Assembly (NCBI RefSeq): GCF_042434395.1
Contig: NZ_JBHLTP010000003.1
Coordinates: forward strand, 558,001 to 622,000
Direction of reading: 5' to 3'
Source: Pontibacillus salicampi
GTDB taxonomy: Bacteria > Bacillota > Bacilli > Bacillales > BH030062
DNA length: 64,000 bases
Shown here: piece by piece, positions 8,376-17,085 of the stretch
Position numbering within the stretch: the stretch's first letter is position 1
Layout: each line of letters starts with the position of its first letter
Made by a program: the position numbers and the translations under genes
Notes under the pieces: generated by a model
Seen by the model: only the letters and a program-made list of their open reading frames with translations
The model's database searches: none
What the model was told of the DNA's origin: nothing

Positions 8376-9623
8376 ATGTCAACTTGGTATCCTAAAAAAG
8401 GGCGAGTTATTTTTCATGTGGATATGAACAGTTTTTATGCCTCTGTCGAAATAGCAAGAAATCCTGAGCTAAAAGGAAAGCCCTTAGCTATTGCCGGAAA
8501 TCCGGAAGAAAGGAAAGGAATTGTGGTCACCAGCAGCTATGAAGCTAGGGCTAAAGGTGTAAAAACAACCATGCCTTTATGGGAAGCCAAGAAGCTTTGT
8601 CCAGAGCTTCTTGTGATGCGTCCCAATTTCGAGCGGTACCGGGAAGCATCACGAGAGATTTTTCAAATCTTAGCTGACATTACTCCTTATGTACAGCCAG
8701 TTTCTATTGATGAAGGATACATGGATATTACTGAATGCAGTCAGCTTGGTACGCCGCTTGACATTGCTCAACAAATTCAGAATACCATTTTTGAGCGCTT
8801 GCAATTACCTTGCAGTATCGGTATCGCTCCGAATAAATTTTTGGCCAAGATGGCTTCCGATATGAAGAAGCCAATGGGAATTACCGTTCTTCGCAAACGG
8901 GATATATCCCTTAAGCTATGGCCATTGGATATTGAAGAAATGTATGGAGTTGGAGCAAAAACTGCCGAGAAATTACGAGCCATTAACATAAAAACGATAG
9001 GAGATTTAGCAACCGGTGACGTTATGCAGTTAAAAGGTCTTCTTGGTATAAATGGTGAGCGTTTGCAAAACCGTGCCAATGGACAGGATAATCGTGCTGT
9101 TGATCCAGATGCAGTATCAGAATTTAAAAGTATAGGTAATTCAGCAACATTGCCTCAGGACACTACGGATGAAACAGAAATAACCAGTATGCTAAGGAAT
9201 CTCTCCCAAAAAGTAGCGGATCGAATGGATCGAAAGCAAGTCATATCGAAAAACATTCAAGTTATGATTAGATACGCAGATCGACGGACGATTACTCGCA
9301 GTAAGCAGCTGCCAGAATTTGTTGAAAAAGTAGACGAAATTTATCACTATGCAGTAAAGCTATGGGATGAAAATTGGAATCAGGAGCCTATCCGTTTACT
9401 AGGAGTCACTGCACAAAGCTTTATAGAAAAACAACAAGCAGGCATGCAATTAAATCTGTTTACGTATGAGGACGAGGTAAAGAAAGAGCCATTATATTCA
9501 GCTATTGATGAACTTACTGAGAAATATGGAGCGAACCCCTTCAAGCAGGTAAAAGAAACTAATCAGAATAACGTTACGACGAGCTATCAAAAGGACTTTC
9601 TGGATGACTATAAAAAGAAATAG
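8376..9623 (+). CDS. dinB: DNA polymerase IV (Y-family)
   Basis: Translesion DNA polymerase (415 residues). Palm motifs are complete: HVDMNSFYASVE (Asp16) and SIDEGYMDI (Asp112, Glu113) bind the catalytic metals. Helix-hairpin-helix motifs lie near GVGAKTAEKLRAI, the little-finger domain follows, and near the C-terminus QLNLF is a textbook beta-clamp-binding motif. I start at ATG 8376, where AAAGGAGGGGGGG is immediately upstream; an in-frame ATG at 8286 would add 30 unrelated residues. It corresponds to B. subtilis YqjH by neighbourhood. No LexA box was obvious in the upstream ~170 bp. Confidence 0.93.
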   Translation: MSTWYPKKGRVIFHVDMNSFYASVEIARNPELKGKPLAIAGNPEERKGIVVTSSYEARAKGVKTTMPLWEAKKLCPELLVMRPNFERYREASREIFQILADITPYVQPVSIDEGYMDITECSQLGTPLDIAQQIQNTIFERLQLPCSIGIAPNKFLAKMASDMKKPMGITVLRKRDISLKLWPLDIEEMYGVGAKTAEKLRAINIKTIGDLATGDVMQLKGLLGINGERLQNRANGQDNRAVDPDAVSEFKSIGNSATLPQDTTDETEITSMLRNLSQKVADRMDRKQVISKNIQVMIRYADRRTITRSKQLPEFVEKVDEIYHYAVKLWDENWNQEPIRLLGVTAQSFIEKQQAGMQLNLFTYEDEVKKEPLYSAIDELTEKYGANPFKQVKETNQNNVTTSYQKDFLDDYKKK

Positions 9624-10169
9624 TTTAAGTGAAGAAGAGTTGCACCGTAACATGTATCTGTCGTTACGACTCATTCGGATAAGTGTTTTGATCAAAATGT
9701 GTAATAGTGAAAAGGTGGAGTGTCCATTTACATAGAGTCTCTCCCCGGGTGATCAAAGGAGTGGTCGGCTTACGAATACCGAGTTAAAAAAACATCCATA
9801 CTATGTTCTAGTAATTCCAGAGCATGGCTGTATAGACTTATATTGCTTTTAATAGGGTATGCTTATCTCTTGGTGTGGTGGTGTTTATGTTTGTCTGAAA
9901 GAAACAAGGTAATGCATCTAGTTATTCATAAAACGTAATGTAAGTACAAAGTTACATATTCCAGAACAAGGAGCCATCTAATAAGCGCATATTAGGATGG
10001 TTTTTTTGTATTCCGATTCCCCACCAGGCACTCATATGAATAATTTGAAATAAATTAAAATATATATTTCAAAAGGATTGTAATCGAATGGAATTTGCTG
10101 TACGATTTACATATAGAATTGAAATGATGAAACTATAATATTTCAAAAAATCTTATTGGAGATGAGCGT
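9624..10169 (+). other. intergenic region without a convincing gene
   Basis: A frame open from 9753 to about 9939 encodes a hydrophobic stretch (LILLLIGYAYLLVWWCLCL) but has no usable start codon, so it may be a decayed small membrane gene. Further on are a terminator-like hairpin at 9973-10007 and, at about 10044-10072, TGAAATA / TATTTCA arms separated by 12 nt that could be an operator for the ABC transporter downstream. Confidence 0.4.
9973..10007 (+). terminator. terminator-like hairpin
   Basis: CCATC-TAATA / TATTA-GGATGG with a one-base bulge, followed by seven T. It would stop transcription entering from dinB before the ABC transporter operon. Confidence 0.65.
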
Positions 10170-10871
10170 ATGGGGATCGAGTTAACAAATGTAAACAAAG
10201 TGTACAAAAGCGGTGAAGTCGAGGTTCATGCGTTGCGAAATGCTTCTTTACACATTCCTGATAATAAAATAGTAGCCATTTTAGGACCTTCTGGTTCCGG
10301 GAAATCTACGTTGCTAAATGTAATTGGTGGAATTGATCGTCATGATAGTGGCACCATTTCTGTAGGTGATTATATGTTAGATGAAATGAAAGATAAGCAA
10401 GTAACTGAGTATAGGCGCCATGCGCTAGGATTCATATTTCAGCAGTATAATCTCATTCCTACCTTAACGGTGTCAGAGAACGTAGAAGTAGGAAGTCAGC
10501 TGAGTAAAAATCCACTCGACCAAAAGGATATTCTTGAAAAAGTGGGGATGTGGGATAAGAAAGATAAATTCCCTTTTCAGTTGAGTGGAGGGGAACAGCA
10601 GCGGGTGGCCATTGCTAGAGCCCTGGTGAAGAATCCAGCTTATTTATTATGTGATGAACCAACTGGTGCTTTAGATGAAGAGACAGGGAAGAAAATTTTA
10701 ACCCTATTAAAATATGTTAATGAAACATACGGTACAACGGTTTGTATTATTACTCACAACAATGGCATCGGAGAAATGGCACATACGGTAATACGTATGA
10801 AAAGCGGTGAAATTATGGATAATTACTTTAATGAACAACCTCTCGCTCCGGAGAAGGTGAGCTGGGTATGA
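10170..10871 (+). CDS. ABC transporter ATP-binding protein (LolD/MacB type)
   Basis: Nucleotide-binding subunit (233 residues) with Walker A GPSGSGKST at 39-47, Q-loop FIFQQYNL near 88-95, signature LSGGEQQR at 138-145, Walker B YLLCDEPTGALD at about 158-169 and the H-loop ITHNN. The GPSGSGKSTLLNVIGG and LSGGEQQRVAIARAL blocks are typical of the mechanotransmission (MacB/BceA/LolD) subgroup. It overlaps the permease gene by 4 nt (ATGA), so the two are coupled. Likely roles are antimicrobial peptide defence or lipoprotein/exported-substrate handling. No sensor kinase is adjacent, which argues against a classic Bce module. Confidence 0.9.
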   Translation: MGIELTNVNKVYKSGEVEVHALRNASLHIPDNKIVAILGPSGSGKSTLLNVIGGIDRHDSGTISVGDYMLDEMKDKQVTEYRRHALGFIFQQYNLIPTLTVSENVEVGSQLSKNPLDQKDILEKVGMWDKKDKFPFQLSGGEQQRVAIARALVKNPAYLLCDEPTGALDEETGKKILTLLKYVNETYGTTVCIITHNNGIGEMAHTVIRMKSGEIMDNYFNEQPLAPEKVSWV

Positions 10872-13138
10872 TGTTACGGAAGAGTGTTATCCGTCAAATG
10901 AAGGAAAAGAAGCTTCAATATATGGGGGTAATTGTCCTATTAGCCATTTCTATATTGTTATATGTAGCGTTATCCATGGCAATTACGACAATGGAAACCA
11001 GAAATGAAGAGTTTAAAGAAGCCTATAATCAAGAAGACTTTCATTTCATTGTTTCTGAGCAAGTAGAGGGGAGTCAGCTCTCTACATGGGAGGAAGAATT
11101 TGATGTAACACTTGAAAAAAGAATGTATACTGATTTGGACTTTGCGAACGATACAACACTTCGGTTACTGGAAGTGAGTAATCATGTAAACAAGCCATAT
11201 ATTTCTAAAGGAGAAATGCCGAAAAAGGAAAAGGAGATAGCTGTTTCTCCAGTATTCGCAAATACACATGATGTAGAAGTAGGAGATACTATCTCTCTTG
11301 GAAAACAAGAAGTAACGGTGACAGGCTTCATGTACCTTCCAGATTACATTTATATTTTGGAAAGAGAAAGTGACCTCATTAATGACCCGAAGTTGTTTGG
11401 TATTGCCATAGGTTCAGAGGAGACGATTAATAATCTAGGAAGCAATGTCATTACACAGATTTCTGCAGATAAAGCAAGTAAGGAAGAAATCGAAGAGTTC
11501 AAGGACAATTTGACGAGTACCCATACCCTCCTAAAATGGCTGGAGGCAGATGACAATCCTCGAATTGAATTCGTTGAATCCGAAATAGAGGGCTCGAAAG
11601 CAGTAACGACAACCTTACCATTATTCATTTTAGCCTTATCGATTATGATGGCTGTAATGATCCTTAAGCGTAGAATGGAAATGCAACGAAAAGAGCTTGG
11701 AACATTAATGGCTCTAGGATATCGTCGTCAGGAGCTGCTAAAATTATATATGACCTTTCCTGTCGTCATCGGACTAGTAGGCACCATCGTTGGTATCATC
11801 GCAGGGGCAGCCTTTTCCATCCCACTAACAAATTTATATACTACTTATTACAACCTACCGAGTCTCTCATTTTTCGATTGGGATATAACGGTGCTCATTA
11901 TAGGTTTTATTATTCCAAATATATTACTGCTTGCCATTACGTATTTTGTAATCAGGAAGCCGCTGAAACAATCACCTTTGACGCTCTTAAGCCCAAAGGA
12001 TATGTCTACCGGTAAAAAGTCTATGCTAGAAAAACTACCTATTTTCCAAAAAGGGTCCTTCTTAACTAGGTTTAGGCTGCGCTTGATGATTAGAAGTAAA
12101 ACTAGAGCCGTATATATATGGATTGGGGTAATGTTTTCTACTATCCTGCTTATGTTTGGTTTCGTTACTTCTACAGCTATGAGTGACTTAGTCGATTCTA
12201 CGTATAAACAAATATTAACATATGATTATGCTGTCCATTACACCACGTTGCAAGAAAGTAATACCGAAGAAGCAGCAAGCCCTTTTACGACAAATGAGGT
12301 GTCTGTAACCAAAATAGGGGATCAAGAAGAGGATGTTGATTCAAGTATTACACTATATGGAATGGAGCCTGAAACGAATTTAATTCAACTGACAAATGAA
12401 GCAGATGAAACCGTAAATATGGTTACAAAAGAAGGCTTCGTAATTAGTCAGCCGTTAGCTACCATTTTAAATGTAGAAGCGGGAGATACCATTACAGTCG
12501 AAAATAGCGTAAACAATCAAAAGCTTGAGAAAGAAATAGTCAGTATAGCTAAGCTATATATTGGAAATTCCATATACTATCAGAAGGAACAGGTAAATAG
12601 TTTCTTTGGTTATCCCGAAGAAGCCTATACTGCTAAATGGACTAATAAAGACCCATCTGATGAACAAGATGTACTCTTTATTGAGAATAAACAAGATATA
12701 ATTGAGAGCTTTGAAAGTACATCTAGTTTAACAAGATATGCTATTTTAGGTATTTCTGTATTTGCCTTCTTCATTGGTGTTGTCGTTCTCACATTGATTA
12801 CTAATTTAATAGTTGAGGAAAATTCCCCTTCCATTTCTTTATTCAAGGTAATGGGATATATGGATAAAGAGATATCCAAGCTAATCGTCAATGTGTACAC
12901 ACCGATAGTGGTATTAGCCTATATTGTTTCTGTACCTATTGGAATTGTAAGTATTGATCAAATGATGGCTTCATTAGTAGAGCAAACTGGATTTTCCTTT
13001 CCGGTGCAATTGAGCTGGTATATGGTTGTGGTGGGATTTGCCATTATCATGCTCACTTATTACGTTTCTTTAGCATTCTCTAGAAGAAAGCTCAAACAGG
13101 TCTCCTTACAAGAAGCATTGAAGAAGCAGCAAGATTAG
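10868..13138 (+). CDS. FtsX-like ABC transporter permease
   Basis: Permease partner of the preceding ATPase (756 residues). The N-terminal helix (about residues 16-36) leads into a ~210-residue extracytoplasmic domain, then a first FtsX domain (helices near 245-265, 295-320, 340-360), a helix near 415-435, a second extracytoplasmic domain, and a C-terminal FtsX domain with helices near 630-655, 680-705 and 720-740. This duplicated layout fits the long MacB-like permeases of Firmicutes. The GTLMALGYRRQELLKLY coupling region is typical. The transported substrate is unknown. The gene ends in a strong hairpin at 13146-13176. Confidence 0.87.
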   Translation: MMLRKSVIRQMKEKKLQYMGVIVLLAISILLYVALSMAITTMETRNEEFKEAYNQEDFHFIVSEQVEGSQLSTWEEEFDVTLEKRMYTDLDFANDTTLRLLEVSNHVNKPYISKGEMPKKEKEIAVSPVFANTHDVEVGDTISLGKQEVTVTGFMYLPDYIYILERESDLINDPKLFGIAIGSEETINNLGSNVITQISADKASKEEIEEFKDNLTSTHTLLKWLEADDNPRIEFVESEIEGSKAVTTTLPLFILALSIMMAVMILKRRMEMQRKELGTLMALGYRRQELLKLYMTFPVVIGLVGTIVGIIAGAAFSIPLTNLYTTYYNLPSLSFFDWDITVLIIGFIIPNILLLAITYFVIRKPLKQSPLTLLSPKDMSTGKKSMLEKLPIFQKGSFLTRFRLRLMIRSKTRAVYIWIGVMFSTILLMFGFVTSTAMSDLVDSTYKQILTYDYAVHYTTLQESNTEEAASPFTTNEVSVTKIGDQEEDVDSSITLYGMEPETNLIQLTNEADETVNMVTKEGFVISQPLATILNVEAGDTITVENSVNNQKLEKEIVSIAKLYIGNSIYYQKEQVNSFFGYPEEAYTAKWTNKDPSDEQDVLFIENKQDIIESFESTSSLTRYAILGISVFAFFIGVVVLTLITNLIVEENSPSISLFKVMGYMDKEISKLIVNVYTPIVVLAYIVSVPIGIVSIDQMMASLVEQTGFSFPVQLSWYMVVVGFAIIMLTYYVSLAFSRRKLKQVSLQEALKKQQD

Positions 13139-13145
13139 CAGAAAG

Positions 13146-13176
13146 GAAACTCCGTTCAAAATATGAACGGAGTTTC
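13146..13176 (+). terminator. terminator of ABC transporter operon
   Basis: GAAACTCCGTTCA / TGAACGGAGTTTC, a perfect 13-bp stem with a 5-nt loop starting 8 nt after the permease stop. The T-run is weak. Confidence 0.75.
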
Positions 13177-13349
13177 TATGTAAAGGCTATACTCCGAAAT
13201 ACATGTAGATAACAGTAATCCTTCCAGTTTTACAAGCAATGGGGAGCATATCTGAAGTGAATATGTTGTTCTGAATTTGACCACATTGTATTTGTAAATT
13301 AACTATTTACAAAATTTATTGAATATTAGATAATATATAAATATTAAAA

Positions 13350-13640
13350 TGCGATGAAGAGAAGAGTAGGTAAAAGTAATCTTTTCCAGAGAGCTCCGCT
13401 TGATTGGTGAAAAGGAGTAAGGATTTATTTACTGAAGCAAGCCTCAGAGCTTCACACTGGAACTTTTATAAGGGATAGTGTGACGGGATCTCCCGTTATA
13501 GAGATAGGGTATAAACAAATTTTATTTGTCGTACCTAATAAGATTAATATGGTGACATATTAATAAACTGGGGTGGCACCGCGATGTATTTCTAATCTCG
13601 TCCTCAAGACAAAATGTCTTGGGGGTGAGATTTTTTATTT
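13350..13640 (+). promoter_or_regulatory. T-box leader upstream of MFS transporter
   Basis: All T-box landmarks are present. In stem I, AGTA (13365-13368) faces GAA (13434-13436), the AGAGAG bulge is at 13388-13393, and an apical hairpin CTCC...GGAG follows. ACGGGA/TCTCCCGT starts at about 13482, the T-box GGGTGGCACCGCG is at 13571-13583, and a terminator (stem around 13594-13632, T-run 13631-13636) follows. GTAAA (13370-13374) pairs with TTTAC (13428-13432), placing GAA-G-CAA-G in the specifier loop. By analogy with B. subtilis glyQS the specifier would be CAA (Gln) at 13438-13440; one base earlier gives GCA (Ala). Uncharged cognate tRNA would allow readthrough into the MFS gene. Confidence 0.9.
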
Positions 13641-13674
13641 TGTTCAAAACGTTAAGTATTTAGGAGGAATCTAA

Positions 13675-14916
13675 TTGCGTTTTAAAACATTATTAGAAAA
13701 ATGGCGGTTTCCATCCATCTTATTATTGAGTATCGGTATTTCAAGCGTAGGTAGTTGGGTTTATTTTATAGCTTTAAACCTTATTGTTCTCAACCTAACA
13801 GCATCAGCTCTTGCTGTTTCTGGATTGTATATTATAAGGGCTCTATCAACAGTGTTTACGAATGTTTGGTCAGGAAGTCTGATAGATCGTATGAACAAGA
13901 AATATCTCATGATAGCACTTAATTTCATTCAAACAGTGCTTATTGCATTATTACCTTTGTTTTCTTCTTTAGCTTATATTTATTGTATGACCTTTATTAT
14001 CACGATGGCTAGCTCTATGTATCACCCAACATCTATGACTTATATCACGAAACTAATACCAGAAGAACAAAGAAAACGATTTAATTCTTTACGTAGTTTG
14101 CTTGATTCGGGAGCTTTTTTGACGGGGCCAGCTATAGCAGGAATGATGTTTATGATTGGGACACCTAATATGACTATTTATATTAATGCAATTGCCTTAT
14201 TTTTATCGGCATCTATTACAATAGGAATGCCTAATGTTGAATCGTCTACACAACTTGCTAGAGCATCAGGAGGGAAGTTATCTGTTGAATTATTGAAAGA
14301 GGATTGGAAGATTGTTATTAGTTTTAGCCGTAAGTATTCTTATATTATGATGATTTATTTTCTATTTAGTGCCATGCTCGTTATGATGACAGCTACGGAT
14401 TCATTAGAAGCTGCATTTGCCACTCAGATCCTTTCTTTATCTGAAGGAGAATATGGTATGTTAGTTAGTATTGCTGGTGCGGGGGTATTAGTAGGCTCTT
14501 TAGTAAACACAATCACTGTTGAAAAAATCCCTACCTCTTGGCTAATTGGTATGGGTTCAATGATAACTGCAATAGGATATATGGTCTTTACATCATCTAA
14601 TACATTTTTAATAGCCTCTGTAGGTTGTTTCGGACTGTCATTTGCTACTGCCTTTGCTAATACAGGTTTTTATACCTTTTATCAAACAAATATACCTGTG
14701 GATGTTATGGGAAGGATAGGAAGTGCTTATAGTTTGGTCGAAGCCTTACTTATTATCGTATTCACTGCCATTTTTGGTATTGTCTCTGACCTGATATCTA
14801 TAAGATTTGTTGTTGTTTCCGGAGCTTCAATCATGCTTATTGTATCAGTTGTACTATTGCTCTACACTGTTCATCCTTCGAAATTAAAGTTTTATCAAGA
14901 TGTGATAGCAAAATGA
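13675..14916 (+). CDS. MFS transporter under T-box control
   Basis: Major facilitator superfamily protein (413 residues) with about 12 hydrophobic segments and the usual 6+6 division around a cytoplasmic loop near residue 205. WSGSLIDRMNKKYLM after helix 2 is the family motif A variant. It most resembles the drug/metabolite exporters of the MFS-3 type. The start is TTG 13675 with AGGAGG 7 nt upstream; no ATG fits. The T-box leader indicates that expression rises when one amino acid is short, so an amino-acid or peptide-related substrate is inferred. It is monocistronic. Confidence 0.85.
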   Translation: MRFKTLLEKWRFPSILLLSIGISSVGSWVYFIALNLIVLNLTASALAVSGLYIIRALSTVFTNVWSGSLIDRMNKKYLMIALNFIQTVLIALLPLFSSLAYIYCMTFIITMASSMYHPTSMTYITKLIPEEQRKRFNSLRSLLDSGAFLTGPAIAGMMFMIGTPNMTIYINAIALFLSASITIGMPNVESSTQLARASGGKLSVELLKEDWKIVISFSRKYSYIMMIYFLFSAMLVMMTATDSLEAAFATQILSLSEGEYGMLVSIAGAGVLVGSLVNTITVEKIPTSWLIGMGSMITAIGYMVFTSSNTFLIASVGCFGLSFATAFANTGFYTFYQTNIPVDVMGRIGSAYSLVEALLIIVFTAIFGIVSDLISIRFVVVSGASIMLIVSVVLLLYTVHPSKLKFYQDVIAK

Positions 14917-15001
14917 AAGTATGATAAATGTCTTTAAATAAACCAACTCCAATGAACCAGCTACGGGTTATTCCAGAAAAGGGAGCGATTGTTGAGTAAC
15001 T

Positions 15002-15039
15002 AAGGGAATCCACGCTGTTGGCGGGGTTCCCCTTTTTTT
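15002..15039 (+). terminator. terminator after MFS gene
   Basis: AAGGGAA-TCC / GGGGTTCCCCTT stem around a 12-nt loop, followed by seven T. It lies about 85 nt after the MFS stop; no other gene is in between. Confidence 0.75.
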
Positions 15040-15127
15040 ATCTCATTTATCAACAATAACCTTTAACATAGCTTTTTTATAAATACGATAATATTCCTCT
15101 TATACAATAAGTTGACTGCAAAAACGA

Positions 15128-15322
15128 CGGTTCCGTTCGCCTATTACGGCAAAGGTATGGCCTGGAAAATGGGAGACTCCCGCTGAAAAATGGATGAGCC
15201 AAGACCCCACAGGAAAATGGTGGAGTTTACTCCATCATTTTTCGAGGAGGCTTGGCCATTCATCAGCAGGAAAGCGAGCGTTTTCCAGGCCATACCTTTC
15301 CCTGAAAAACGGATAGGACCCA
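15128..15322. repeat. structured palindromic repeat, copy A
   Basis: A non-coding element. Outer arms AAAGGTATGGCCTGGAAAA (15151-15169) and its exact complement (15281-15299) enclose an inner core: GGGAGACTCC, GATGAGCCAAGACCCC, CGAGGAGGCTTGG, GGAAAGCGAGCG. Weaker pairing extends outwards (GGTTCCGTT with AACGGATAGGACC). The core boxes match copy B at 62.4-62.6 kb, but the outer arms are unrelated in sequence. I recognise the GGAGACTCC...GAGGAGGCT...GGAAAGCGAG pattern from many Bacillaceae genomes but cannot name it. The coding frames crossing it are artefacts of the repeat. Confidence 0.8.
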
Positions 15323-15479
15323 TCACTGAAAGGCTTAGGGTGGATAGGTCTTGGAGCAATCTCATCCTATCTATAATATATAAAAAATGTAAAATCTCCT
15401 TAATTTTTGTAGGAATCTCCCTTTTAACTGGTTTTTCCTTTATAATAAGTAGTAAATGATTTCTTTAGGGGATGGTTAC

Positions 15480-16103
15480 GTGAATATTAATATTCAGTTG
15501 TGGCAGCAATTTGCACAGCTTCAAGCTATACGAAACATAGGAACTAACAGCCCTTCTTCTGATATGGGTGTATCTTCTTTGTTTTCCCAAATGCTTACAA
15601 GTGAAATGTCAAAATCTCCATTACCAACGACCCAAATTCCTACTGGAGCAGCTCCTGCGTTGCCTTCTATGCCAACTGCATCTTATTTGTCTATGAGCTC
15701 ACCCAATAACACTGGCTCTGAATCTATACAGTCATACATAAACACGGCGGCGAGGGAGCATAATGTTGATCCCAATCTTTTACACGCCGTCATTAAACAA
15801 GAATCGAATTATAATCCCAATGCCGTCAGTAAGGCGGGGGCAAGCGGCTTGATGCAGCTAATGCCTGCCACTGCAAGAGGGCTAGGCGTTGTAGATATTA
15901 TGGACCCACAGCAAAATATTAATGGGGGAGCAAGGTACCTGCGTCAAATGCTGGATAAATATAATGGAGATACGGAGCTTGCTCTTGCAGCATATAATGC
16001 AGGTCCTGGCAATGTAGAGAAGTTTGGGGGAATCCCACCGTTTGAAGAAACAATGGCTTATGTTCCAAAAGTGATGAATAACTATAACAATAGTAATGCT
16101 TAA
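15480..16103 (+). CDS. lytic transglycosylase, SLT domain
   Basis: Soluble lytic transglycosylase-type muramidase (207 residues). The C-terminal SLT domain is complete: catalytic Glu in VIKQESNYNP (about residue 108), GASGLMQLMPATA, a middle NINGGARYLRQML block and AYNAGPGNV. The N-terminal ~80 residues are Ser/Pro/Thr-rich. No signal peptide is visible; this is also seen in related Bacillus proteins and raises the question of how it reaches the wall. The start used is GTG 15480, preceded by AGGGGATGG; ATG 15456 would add eight residues. It probably cleaves peptidoglycan glycan strands. Monocistronic, followed by a terminator. Confidence 0.85.
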   Translation: MNINIQLWQQFAQLQAIRNIGTNSPSSDMGVSSLFSQMLTSEMSKSPLPTTQIPTGAAPALPSMPTASYLSMSSPNNTGSESIQSYINTAAREHNVDPNLLHAVIKQESNYNPNAVSKAGASGLMQLMPATARGLGVVDIMDPQQNINGGARYLRQMLDKYNGDTELALAAYNAGPGNVEKFGGIPPFEETMAYVPKVMNNYNNSNA

Positions 16104-16115
16104 TGGTTATAAAAG

Positions 16116-16150
16116 GAAAACAGGGGTATAAAGTGTCCTCTGTTTTCTTT
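16116..16150 (+). terminator. terminator after lytic transglycosylase gene
   Basis: GAAAACAGGGG / CCTCTGTTTTC stem followed by TTTTG, 13 nt after the stop. Confidence 0.75.
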
Positions 16151-16357
16151 TGTCATGGAGGCCCGCAATCATTTTTACAAGTAAAGAACGATGGTTAAAC
16201 AGCTGCGGCAGCATAGTCGGTGAACTTTTGTATGTCCAAAATGGCAGAATCATAAATGGAAAGAAGAACATCGTCAATCAACTTTTACAAATATCCTACT
16301 CCCAGCGCTTTTAATTACTTTAAGTGAATAATGATTATATATAGAGGTGGTGATACC

Positions 16358-16540
16358 GTGTCTAAAGATGATGATAAGCCATTTAATGATGTTGTAGACC
16401 ACCAGCAGAAGATAGAGGGGTATCCTCAGCCAAGCAAGGGTAAACTTCCCCTTCCCATAAGATTAATAGGATATGTTCTATATGGAGGCATTGTATTAAT
16501 GATCCTTTTTGGTCTATTAGGAAATATTTTGTTTAGTTAA
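16358..16540 (+). CDS. small single-helix membrane protein (60 aa)
   Basis: The soluble acidic first half (SKDDDKPFNDVVDHQQKIEG) is followed by a basic-proline hinge (PSKGKLPLPIR) and one membrane helix at about residues 36-57. GTG 16358 is chosen because GAGGTGG lies 8 nt upstream; an in-frame ATG at 16331 has no such site. The N-terminus probably stays in the cytoplasm. Small proteins of this build occur in spore-formers, but no function can be assigned. Confidence 0.55.
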   Translation: MSKDDDKPFNDVVDHQQKIEGYPQPSKGKLPLPIRLIGYVLYGGIVLMILFGLLGNILFS

Positions 16541-17085
16541 CTTAAAGAATTAGATATATTCAACTTTATTCCAGAATGGGGCGAATCTCAAACAGCGAGA
16601 TCGCTCTTATTTTGTTTGAATTAGTATATGGTATTTGCCAGCTATTTCGATAATTAGCTTGTTGTACATCACATAACTATATAAATCGAACTTAAAAGGG
16701 ACAAATCCTAAAGCAGCAGGGTTTGTATGATTAATATATTGGTTCTAGTTATAGGAAGGGGCATAAGGGTATTCGATACAGTTTAGAAAACAACTATGCG
16801 TCTCTACTTTAGGAGGTTAGTGTAGCTGGGAGAACGTACACAAGGATAACGTGTATTAATACTATTATTCTGTTTAGTCTGTATAAAACGTATATTAAAG
16901 TTATTCAGAGTATTTTGAAGTAAAATGCTAATATTGGTAATATGTATGGTTATGATTATCGCTCATCCTTTATTTTTCGTAAATTTACTGTTTCACAATA
17001 AGTTAATACACCGGTTATACTTTTGTTATAGTAATAAGTATAAAACATATTATAATATGAAATAATTACATAAAGGAGCGATATC
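16541..17085 (+). other. intergenic region before BCCT gene
   Basis: No gene is supported. A hairpin GCGA-ATCTC / GAGATCGC followed by TCTTATTTT at about 16578-16612 could terminate the preceding small gene. The last 100 bp before the BCCT start are very AT-rich with several TATAAT-like hexamers, but I see no convincing -35/-10 pair. Confidence 0.4.

Noticed and set aside
9753..9939. Hydrophobic open stretch after dinB
   Set aside because: No usable start codon; described only as a possible decayed gene in the gap entry.
15190..15459. Plus-strand frame of 89 codons across repeat copy A, and its minus-strand counterpart
   Set aside because: Both are translations of a palindromic non-coding repeat.
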